From CAWKKW01 sp963850345 (lineage in GTDB: Bacteria > Acidobacteriota > Terriglobia > Terriglobales > Acidobacteriaceae): a stretch of DNA of 64,000 nucleotides. Shown piece after piece: positions 57,670 through 64,000 of this stretch. The position numbers were made by a program, and so were the translations under genes. The stretch's first letter is position 1; every line of letters starts with the position of its first letter. The stretch spans positions 310,001 to 374,000 of the forward strand of contig CAWKKW010000004.1 of the NCBI GenBank assembly GCA_963850345.1. The letters are read 5' to 3'. The notes beneath the pieces were generated by a model, which did not search any database, was not told where the DNA came from, and worked only from the letters and a program-made list of their open reading frames with translations.

Positions 57670-59880
57670 TCAGCGTTGCGATCCTTTCAGGTAAGTTTCA
57701 AACTGCCACAGGATGCGGGTGTACATCTGGGTGCGCGCCTCGGCACCGCTTACCGAGTGGGTCTTACGCGGGTAGACCTGGAAATCGTACGGAAGATCGG
57801 CATCGATAAATTGTTGGATGAGCTGAATGGAGTTGCCGAGGTGAACGTTGTCGTCCCCGGTGCCATGCAGCAGCAGTAATCTTCCCTTGAGATCTTTCGC
57901 ATTGGTCACAACCGAGTTATCACGGTAGCCTTCGGCATTTTGCGCGGGCAGGCCCATGTAGCGCTCGGTGTAGATGGAATCGTAGTTGCGCCAGTCGGTC
58001 ACAGGTGCGCCAGAGATGCCGGCACGGAAGCGATCGGAGTGGGTGAGCGCGTACAGGGTGAAGGTGCCTCCCCAACTCCAGCCCCACCATCCGAGGCGAT
58101 TGCGATCGAGTTGAGGATTGGTTGCGAGCACCTGGTCAATGGCTGCCAGCTGATCGGAGAGTTGCACCGGTCCGAAGTTGCGATAGGCCGCCTGTTCAAA
58201 CTCGCGACCGCGGCCGCCCATGCCGCGATTGTCCACGTGGAGCACGGCGAATCCATGCTGGGCGAGAAGTTGGTCAAACAAGAAGGAGGACGAGTGCCAT
58301 GCGTTTCTTACCGTCTGCGCGCCGGGTCCGCCGTAGGGATTCACGATGAGAGGAACGCTCGCGGCCGCGGTCTTGTCAGCAGGAAGCAACAGCGATCCGT
58401 AGAGCGTGGTGCTGCCGTCAGCGGCTTTCAGTTCCAGCATCTTTGGAGCCGCAATGTCGAAATTCGTCAGCGGCTGAGAAGTCCAGAACGGCTTGCAGCG
58501 GTCTGACCGACAGAAGCTGACTGTGGGCGGCGTCGCGATGTCAGAGGCGGTGTCAATGAAGAGCCCGCCTTCGGGGCTGAAGACCGCATCGTGGACACCG
58601 GGCGAATGCGTGAGCTGCCGCTTGCCGGTGCCATCCATCTGAACGGACCAGACCTGCTGCTCAATGGGGCTGCCTTCATTGGACACGTAGAAGACGGTAT
58701 GCGCGGTGTTGTCGACGGACTTGATTCCGCCGACTTCAAAGTTGCCGTTGGTCAACTGCTGCACCAGGTGCGCTTCGTTCGCGAGCGGGTTCGCCGGGTC
58801 GAAGGAGTAGCGGTAGATGTGCGTGTGGCCATCGCGCCAGCTGGTGAGAAACAGTTCGTTGGGCGTGAGCTCCACGTCGTAAGACTCGGGGAAGAACTTG
58901 GCATCAGTTTCGGAGAGAGCGAGTTTGACCGCGCCGCTCTCGGCATCCGCGAAGTAAAGATTCCGATGCGTGTGATCGCGCGTGACCGTTTCAATCCAGA
59001 GCGTCCGTGGAGAGACCCAACCGAACCGCGGGACGTAGTCACTGCCCGCGACAATGGGCAGCTTGATCCAGTTCGTCTTCCTGGTCCCGACCGCCACCAC
59101 GCCCACACGCACTGCCGGGTTTGGATCGCCCGGTTGCGGATAGCGCTGCCGATCGACCGATGCGTGGTTGGGAATCCAATCAGCGATGGGGTATTCAGGA
59201 ACAGCGGCTTCGTCCATCTGCAAAAATGCGATGTGCTTCGAATCAGGAGACCAGAAGTAGTTGCTGCGGACGTCCAGTTCTTCTTCGTAGACCCAGTCCA
59301 CTTCTCCATTGAGCAGCGTCTCTTCTTTCGTATTGGTCAGTGCAAATTCGGCATCCGAGCCACCTCTCAGGTGGCGTAAGTACAGGTTGTGATCGCGCAC
59401 ATACGAGATGGATTCGCCATTGGGAGAAAACTTGGGATCGTCCCCACTTCCCTGACCTGTAGAACCGATATTGAGTCCGGTTTCCGTCTTGGGGCTGTAC
59501 AGCACCAGGGTGCCGTCCATGTCGAAAAGAATGTGGGCCGAATCGGGGCCCCAGATGTAGCCCTCCTGCCCGTAACGCGCGCGGTGGTCGCGATCTTTTT
59601 CCGAGGCGGGGTGGGAGCTCAACGCGCTCAAGCGAGTGTGGCTGATGATCATCTGCGCGCGGCCGGTGGCATCGAGTTGCATCATGTCGCCATCGTCGGA
59701 GAGGTAAATCGCGCGGGCAGAATCTGGCGACCAGGAGAAGCCGCTGGGCGCATCTCCGCCAGGAGTTCCGTGGCTGAAGATGTCTGGCACCGTGAGCGGT
59801 TGAGTTGCTTGTGCGAGGGGAGCAGCAATGATTGCGACAACGAGCAGTGCGGCGGCTTGCGCGAGTTTCAAGAAAAGCAC
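57670..59880 (-). CDS. Exported S9-family prolyl peptidase (DPP-IV-like)
   Basis: 736 residues. A signal peptide ('LALLVVAIIAAPLAQA'-like: the residues are AALLVVAIIAAPLAQA) leads to a beta-propeller (about 30-470) with 'FSWSPDSARAIYLSDDGDMM' and 'YFWSPDSKHIAFLQMDEAAV' and a C-terminal alpha/beta hydrolase domain. The nucleophile is Ser602 in 'GWWGWSWGGTFTLYAL', the acid and His lie in 'HGTGDDNVHLGNSI' and 'YPRKTHSVSGAEA'. Dipeptides with Pro at position 2 are the usual substrates. The start may be the GTG at 59880 or a TTG at 59868 with GGGG 8 nt upstream. Confidence 0.94.
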   Translation of the reverse strand: MLFLKLAQAAALLVVAIIAAPLAQATQPLTVPDIFSHGTPGGDAPSGFSWSPDSARAIYLSDDGDMMQLDATGRAQMIISHTRLSALSSHPASEKDRDHRARYGQEGYIWGPDSAHILFDMDGTLVLYSPKTETGLNIGSTGQGSGDDPKFSPNGESISYVRDHNLYLRHLRGGSDAEFALTNTKEETLLNGEVDWVYEEELDVRSNYFWSPDSKHIAFLQMDEAAVPEYPIADWIPNHASVDRQRYPQPGDPNPAVRVGVVAVGTRKTNWIKLPIVAGSDYVPRFGWVSPRTLWIETVTRDHTHRNLYFADAESGAVKLALSETDAKFFPESYDVELTPNELFLTSWRDGHTHIYRYSFDPANPLANEAHLVQQLTNGNFEVGGIKSVDNTAHTVFYVSNEGSPIEQQVWSVQMDGTGKRQLTHSPGVHDAVFSPEGGLFIDTASDIATPPTVSFCRSDRCKPFWTSQPLTNFDIAAPKMLELKAADGSTTLYGSLLLPADKTAAASVPLIVNPYGGPGAQTVRNAWHSSSFLFDQLLAQHGFAVLHVDNRGMGGRGREFEQAAYRNFGPVQLSDQLAAIDQVLATNPQLDRNRLGWWGWSWGGTFTLYALTHSDRFRAGISGAPVTDWRNYDSIYTERYMGLPAQNAEGYRDNSVVTNAKDLKGRLLLLHGTGDDNVHLGNSIQLIQQFIDADLPYDFQVYPRKTHSVSGAEARTQMYTRILWQFETYLKGSQR

Positions 59881-60090
59881 CCCAAACGAGAGCTGACGGA
59901 TGCAGTGTATCCCACCATGAACGTGGAAGGATTCGGCGGTCGCGCGGCAGTAAAGTCGAACGCAGGTGAGAAGGCAGAGGCAGTGCGATTGGTTGCGCCT
60001 CGCCGCGAATCAGAGACGCGCATTGAGAGAAGTTGAGCAGCCGGGCGCTGGCCGGCGGACGCGAGAGAGCCAAGACAATCGGAGCGCAAA

Positions 60091-60130
60091 GAAAAAGAGG
60101 GAGGGCAATGGATCGCCCTCCCTCTCTTGT
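60091..60130 (-). terminator. Rho-independent terminator of the phosphoesterase gene
   Basis: AGAGGGAGGGC pairs perfectly with GCCCTCCCTCT (60096-60106, 60115-60125) around an 8-nt loop. On the minus strand TTTTT (from 60095 down) follows. It lies 20 nt past the stop at 60145. Confidence 0.8.
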
Positions 60131-60144
60131 TTGCTTTAGTTCGA

Positions 60145-61425
60145 CTAGTCGTCGTCGCCGTGACCTTCTTCGCCGCCGGCGAAGAGATCGGACATGACGG
60201 TTACGTTCTTATCGCAAGCGTGATTGAGGCAGGGAAGTTCAAAGCCCGCTTCGATGGACCTCAGCAGCGAGAAGTGGTCGTAACGCCGGTCGCTGACCAC
60301 ATGATGCGCGCCGTAGTTGGTGTCCACAATGACCAGGACCTGATTGTTGTTCGGAGCGGTGCTGTAGTCGTTCTCGTCCCAGAGAACCACGATCGCGTTG
60401 CGCCCCTCGCGCCAGGCTGGGGATTTCTTGATGGCCGTGACCAACCGTTTCACTTCCACGTCGCCGCGATAGATCAGTGCCGGATTCAGACCCGCCTGCG
60501 TGCCGTTGCTCGTCGGGTCATAGTTGCAGAAGGCACCTGCATTGCCGCGCCCATGCTGGTCGTTGCACTGGTTGGGAGCGATGAAGGAGTACGCCGGAAC
60601 TCTACCGGTCGCGAGATCGGCATAGAGGCCATGTGGTCCTTCAAAGTCGACCACGTTCTTGAGGCTGAGGCGAGGGTTCCAGCCTTCCTGCACATCGCGA
60701 AAATACGCGAACGGGTTGTGCTTCACCGCATACAGGTAGACCAGGTCGGCTGAGGTCAAGGGAGGCGTCAGCGTCGGGGTGATCTTGGTGAAGTCGGTGT
60801 TGTTGGTGTAAACGCCGTCGCTCACGTTGACAGTGTCCGGTCCGCTCAGCGGCAGGCTTTCCTGGTAGGACTTCCAGCTCAAGCCTGCGGCTACCAGTTG
60901 GTCTGCAATCGTCTTGCCGTCGGTATTTGGGTTCGCTGCAATTGACTGCTTGCCGTCGATGTTGATGTCGCCGGGCAGACCCGTAGTCTCGTTGGTGGTG
61001 TCAATCGCCGGGGTCGCGGCATCGGTTCCCTTGCCCCATATGGGACAGATGAGGCCGCTGGCGGGTGTGTCGGTCGCAACCGTGCCGGTGCTGAGATTGG
61101 TGCTGCAGGTGCCGTTGTGCCAGTCGGGATAGTTATCGGTATGGACGCCGAAGTTGGAACCGCCGACGACTTCGAGGTAATTGGTCAGGCTGGGGTGCGC
61201 GACGGCGAAGTAGTTCGTGGCCGCATTCGCAGACTTGGCAAGCCGATTGATAAATGGGGCGTTGGGGTTGTTCACGATCTGGCTGTAACCGTGGTTCTCC
61301 ATCATGATGACGAAGACGTGGTCCAGATGGGGAACACCTTTGGGAATGCTGCCCTCTTCTGCGAACACCGTGGTGCTCGCCAGCAGAGTCATAGATAGAC
61401 CGAGTGTCGCGGCCTTTTTGATCAT
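60145..61425 (-). CDS. Exported phosphoesterase-family protein (acid phosphatase/phospholipase C-like)
   Basis: 426 residues. A signal peptide ('AATLGLSMTLLASTTVFA') precedes the phosphoesterase domain: 'VFVIMMENHGYSQIVNNPNA' with the Glu-Asn pair, 'FAVAHPSLTNYLEVVGG', 'SWKSYQESLPLSGP', 'FSFIAPNQCNDQHGRGN'-like (actual YSFIAPNQCNDQHG), and 'VVLWDENDYSTAPNNNQVLV' with further Asp/His ligands. This is the alkaline-phosphatase-like superfamily including acid phosphatases and phosphatidylinositol-phosphatases. AAGGTGAC precedes the ATG at 5 nt. It may release phosphate for the PiT transporter, which is inference. Confidence 0.9.
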   Translation of the reverse strand: MIKKAATLGLSMTLLASTTVFAEEGSIPKGVPHLDHVFVIMMENHGYSQIVNNPNAPFINRLAKSANAATNYFAVAHPSLTNYLEVVGGSNFGVHTDNYPDWHNGTCSTNLSTGTVATDTPASGLICPIWGKGTDAATPAIDTTNETTGLPGDINIDGKQSIAANPNTDGKTIADQLVAAGLSWKSYQESLPLSGPDTVNVSDGVYTNNTDFTKITPTLTPPLTSADLVYLYAVKHNPFAYFRDVQEGWNPRLSLKNVVDFEGPHGLYADLATGRVPAYSFIAPNQCNDQHGRGNAGAFCNYDPTSNGTQAGLNPALIYRGDVEVKRLVTAIKKSPAWREGRNAIVVLWDENDYSTAPNNNQVLVIVDTNYGAHHVVSDRRYDHFSLLRSIEAGFELPCLNHACDKNVTVMSDLFAGGEEGHGDDD

Positions 61426-61670
61426 GTTTTGTCACCTTAGTAGTGTGGAGAAAAGTGTCTGCCCGCCGGGTTCTTCTCGCTGGCTCGACTTTGGGCAAAG
61501 TAGAAGAGGCCTGTTACTAGGCGATTGCAGCGGAGTGAAAATCGGAAGACTGACGGACGCACTTTGAGCGGGTGAAGCGTCCAGTGGCCGCTTATCGTGG
61601 GCCGATAAAGTGGGCCAGCTACCCCGGATTGGCTAGAATTTCGAAGACGATTTAGGCACAAATGTTAGAC

Positions 61671-61676
61671 TAGAGT
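61671..61676 (+). promoter_or_regulatory. Candidate -10 element for a leaderless zinc-ribbon gene
   Basis: TAGAGT, six bases before the ATG at 61683. No ribosome site and no clear -35. Confidence 0.35.
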
Positions 61677-61682
61677 CACCTA

Positions 61683-62513
61683 ATGGACTCCGGACTGGAA
61701 CACCTAATTCGCCTGCAACAGGTCGACGAGCAGATTCGCCAACTGCAGGAGTCCATCTCCGCATTGCCGAAACAACTGGCGCGTCTGGAAGAAAAGCTGC
61801 AAAGCCAGAAACACGAGATCGCTCGCGTGAAGGCAGCCGCGTCAGCGGAAGAAGCTCTTCGCCGAAGACTGGAGAGCGACCTCAAGGACTTCCAGCAGAA
61901 GATCCTGAAGTATCGCGAGCAGAGTACCGGCGTAAAGACCAATGAGCAGTACTCGGCACTCCAGCACGAAATCGATTTCGCCCAGGCCGAGATCAAGAAG
62001 CTTGAAGAGAAGCAGATGGCCAGCATGGAGTTGAGCGACTCCCTCGAGAAGCAGCGAGTGCAGGCGGAACATGCTCTGGCTTCGCAGGAGGCCGCAGTTG
62101 AGGCCGAAAAACAAAGTGCGCACGCTGAGAATGCCCAGCAGCAGGCGAAACTGCATACGCTGCAAGCCTCCCGCGAAGTTGAGCGTGGCGGCGTGGACCC
62201 AAGTGTGTTGGCAAACTTCGACAGGATCGCTTCGTCATCGCGCAAGACGGGTTTGGCCCGGGTGCAGGGACAGCGGTGCCTGGCCTGCCAGATGTATCTG
62301 AGGCCTCAAGTTTGGAACCAGGTGCGAAGCGGGATGTTGCTGACCTGCGAAAGCTGCGGCCGGCTGCTCTACTACGACGCAGCGCTCGAGCCGCCGCCTC
62401 CGGTGCCAGTAGTGAAACCGGCAAAGAAGCGCAGCAAGAAGAAGGTCGAGGAAGAGAGACTGGCGGAGTCCGCCGAATCGACCAGTGAGCCGGCAGAGGC
62501 GATTTCAGAGTAG
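61683..62513 (+). CDS. Coiled-coil protein with C4-type zinc ribbon (DUF164/CdsZ-like)
   Basis: 276 residues. Residues 5-165 are heptad-rich coiled coil ('LIRLQQVDEQIRQLQESI', 'KTNEQYSALQHEIDFAQAEI'), followed by the zinc ribbon 'QRCLACQMYLRPQVWNQV' and 'LLTCESCGRLLYYD' (two CxxC pairs), and a Pro/Lys/Glu-rich tail. The block 'GVKTNEQYSALQ' is typical of the DUF164 family, whose members are widespread and of uncertain role. TAGAGT six bases before the ATG suggests leaderless initiation. Confidence 0.92.
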   Translation: MDSGLEHLIRLQQVDEQIRQLQESISALPKQLARLEEKLQSQKHEIARVKAAASAEEALRRRLESDLKDFQQKILKYREQSTGVKTNEQYSALQHEIDFAQAEIKKLEEKQMASMELSDSLEKQRVQAEHALASQEAAVEAEKQSAHAENAQQQAKLHTLQASREVERGGVDPSVLANFDRIASSSRKTGLARVQGQRCLACQMYLRPQVWNQVRSGMLLTCESCGRLLYYDAALEPPPPVPVVKPAKKRSKKKVEEERLAESAESTSEPAEAISE

Positions 62514-62531
62514 AAACGTTTGAGGCAAACG

Positions 62532-62566
62532 AAAGGCTCGGCGATTGCGCCGGGCCTTTTCTGTTT
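62532..62566 (+). terminator. Rho-independent terminator after the zinc-ribbon gene
   Basis: AAAGGCTCGGCG pairs with CGCCGGGCCTTT (one T.G wobble) around an ATTG loop, followed by TCTGTTTG. It lies 18 nt past the stop codon. Confidence 0.85.
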
Positions 62567-62596
62567 GCCTTACCCCTTTGACGAGCCTATCCCTGC

Positions 62597-63382
62597 TTAG
62601 TTGCGCGGGACCTGAACGTCGCCGGCTCCGCGGCTGGCTGGTGCTCCCGCCGCTTGCGGACGCAGGCCAGCATTGGCCGTGGGTGCCGTCAATCCGGCAT
62701 TGCGGGCGCTCAGCGGCGAGCCTAACGGACGCAGATTGACTGCGGGCTGTGGGCTTTGCTGCTGGTGCATGGTTACGATCAAGGCGACGGCCGAAGTCTT
62801 GCCGGCGCAACGATAGGCGTGCGGAGTGCTTGCGTCGAAGTAGACGCCGTCTCCGGGTTCAAGAATGTGAGTCTTGTCGGAGTGACGAATCTCCAGTTCC
62901 CCTTCCAGCACGTATAGGAACTCGTAGCCGGGGTGAACGTGGGGACGAACGTCGGTGGCCTTCTTCAATGGCACAAATTCCGCATAGTAAGGGTCAAGTT
63001 GGCGATCGGGAACCATGTAGCCAAGGCTCTCGAAGTAGTAAGTCGGGTCATCGACCCCGGTCTGCGGCAGACGGACGCGTTCCTTTTTCTTGTGAACCCG
63101 GAAAAGCGTATGCGGTTCGGTCTCGAAGAAATAAGACAAGTCCTTGCTGAAAACCATCGCGATGCGCGCTAGATTGCGCAGCGTAGGCACAACTCGACCG
63201 GTTTCAAGCTGCGAGAGAAAACTGGCAGACAGCCCTGTATGCCGTCCTAATTCCACCAGGCCCATCGACTTCTTGAGGCGGAGGCGCTTGATGCGCTCGC
63301 CAATGCGCTTCTCAGCGATGAAGGCTTCTGCACTTACCGGATCGATCTCGTTCTTTGGGGATTCTTCCTTGATGCTGTCCAT
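62597..63382 (-). CDS. XRE-family transcriptional regulator with C-terminal cupin domain
   Basis: 261 residues. The helix-turn-helix 'RIKRLRLKKSMGLVELGRHT' and 'GLSASFLSQLETGRVVPTL' is followed by a cupin domain: 'DVRPHVHPGYEFLYVLEGEL', 'DKTHILEPGDGVYFDASTPH' and 'AYRCAGKTSAVALIV'. The C-terminal 45 residues are Pro/Ala-rich. Such HTH-cupin regulators often control uptake or amino-acid/polyamine use after binding a small ligand in the cupin. AGAGGA lies 6 nt before the ATG at 63382. Its target is not visible; it is divergent from the epimerase gene and may control it. Confidence 0.9.
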   Translation of the reverse strand: MDSIKEESPKNEIDPVSAEAFIAEKRIGERIKRLRLKKSMGLVELGRHTGLSASFLSQLETGRVVPTLRNLARIAMVFSKDLSYFFETEPHTLFRVHKKKERVRLPQTGVDDPTYYFESLGYMVPDRQLDPYYAEFVPLKKATDVRPHVHPGYEFLYVLEGELEIRHSDKTHILEPGDGVYFDASTPHAYRCAGKTSAVALIVTMHQQQSPQPAVNLRPLGSPLSARNAGLTAPTANAGLRPQAAGAPASRGAGDVQVPRN

Positions 63383-63522
63383 AAGAGTTCCTCTTAGGCT
63401 CCTGAACATTGGATGCGGACAAGAGCAGAATGTTGCTAACACTTAAACATTTTCCATTATGGTGAACACCAGACACTTCGTCTAGTCTTAAATGCGGTCT
63501 GGCACTTTGCGGAGAAAATGAC

Positions 63523-64000
63523 GTGCAAATCGGACAGGTAGTCGTCAGCGGCGCTTCGGGGATGATCGGTTCATCGTTATTACGAGAACTGAAGGACAAT
63601 CGGATTTATTCCATCCAACTGACTCGCCGCGAGTCGTCCTCGAAGGAGGCTGTTCGCTGGGACCCATACGCAGCGGACCCGGTGCCAGACATCTCGCGAC
63701 TCAATAACTTGGACGCAGCGGTTCATCTTTCGGGAGCAAACGTCTCTAGCAATCGGTGGACCGCAGCGTACAAACAGGAGATTTTGAGCAGCCGGGTTGT
63801 TTCCACACGAGCAATATCGAAGCTCCTGGCAGGGCTGAAGCAGCGACCACGGGTGCTGATCTGCGCCTCTGCGATCGGAATCTACGGGGATCGCGGAGAC
63901 GAGTTGCTGACGGAAGATTCGGGTTCGGGCCGTGGATTTCTGGCTGAGACCTGCCAAGCCTGGGAAGCGGCGACCAAGACCGCCGAAGATGCCGGCATCC
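63523..64000 (+). CDS. TIGR01777-family NAD(P)-dependent epimerase, 3' end outside the window
   Basis: 159 codons to the right edge from a GTG with GGAG 8 nt upstream. The Rossmann motif is 'VVVSGASGMIGSSLLREL' (GxSGxIG), then 'AVHLSGANVSSNRWTAAYKQ', 'EILSSRVVSTRAISKLL', and 'VLICASAIGIYGDRGDELLT' with the SAIGxYG variant active-site segment. This is the SDR39U/YfcH-like family of unknown substrate. An ATG four bases upstream is out of frame and meets a stop at once. Divergent from the XRE-cupin regulator. Confidence 0.92.
   Translation, partial: MQIGQVVVSGASGMIGSSLLRELKDNRIYSIQLTRRESSSKEAVRWDPYAADPVPDISRLNNLDAAVHLSGANVSSNRWTAAYKQEILSSRVVSTRAISKLLAGLKQRPRVLICASAIGIYGDRGDELLTEDSGSGRGFLAETCQAWEAATKTAEDAGI

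Overview
The window looks like a piece of an Acidobacteriota chromosome, probably class Terriglobia (subdivision 1). This is inferred from a divergent pair of 'VWFA-related acidobacterial domain' proteins, the abundance of DUF2911, DUF4252, DUF3455 and SIMPL-type exported proteins, the high GC content, and housekeeping gene order. It is mostly a stable core region: I see no prophage, transposase, integrase or CRISPR array. Two genes run off the ends (a SnoaL-like exported protein at the left, a TIGR01777-type epimerase at the right).

Layout. 1-7.6 kb: SnoaL-like protein, dnaB, an SGNH-hydrolase lipoprotein, alr, an alpha/beta hydrolase and glyA. 7.6-8.9 kb: a lower-GC two-gene cassette (DUF6884 protein plus a GIY-YIG nuclease-like protein, translationally coupled) ending beside a near-perfect 34-nt palindrome; this is the most accessory-looking part of the window. 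8.9-16.8 kb: aldo/keto reductase, the RNase P RNA gene rnpB, an amidohydrolase/methyltransferase pair, envelope proteins of unknown role, a DUF2461 protein and an HU-type DNA-binding protein. 17-25 kb: two divergent VWA proteins, an EamA transporter, PPK2 polyphosphate kinase, tatA, an outer-membrane beta-barrel and a large winged-helix/AAA regulator, then a probable small RNA. 25.4-32.9 kb: ndk, sucCD, trpD, a SIMPL protein, a truncated acyltransferase, a TPR protein and a site-2 protease. 33-39 kb: trpS-scpA, a PiT phosphate transporter, scpB-rluB. 39-43.4 kb: tandem repeats, tRNA-Arg(CCG), DUF2911, a multi-sensor histidine kinase. 43.5-52.5 kb: rpoD and dnaG with a tiny membrane protein between them, ferredoxin, gluQ, and a compact ECF sigma / putative anti-sigma / DUF4252 / DUF4252-like operon behind a Y-family polymerase. 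53-64 kb: acyl-CoA carboxylase beta subunit with a cupin, kumamolisin-like protease, MBL hydrolase, DPP-IV-like peptidase, phosphoesterase, zinc-ribbon coiled-coil protein, XRE-cupin regulator and epimerase.

Functional themes are replication and chromosome maintenance (dnaB, dnaG, scpA, scpB, HU, Y-family polymerase), translation (rnpB, tRNA-Arg, trpS, gluQ, rluB), central metabolism (sucCD, ndk, glyA, trpD, acyl-CoA carboxylase), phosphate/polyphosphate handling (pit, PPK2, phosphoesterase) and extracytoplasmic signalling.

An initiation pattern recurs: five genes without a Shine-Dalgarno sequence have a TAnnnT hexamer exactly six bases before the start codon, the same geometry as the inferred rnpB promoter, which suggests leaderless transcripts. 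All function calls come from reading the sequence by eye; no database search was run.
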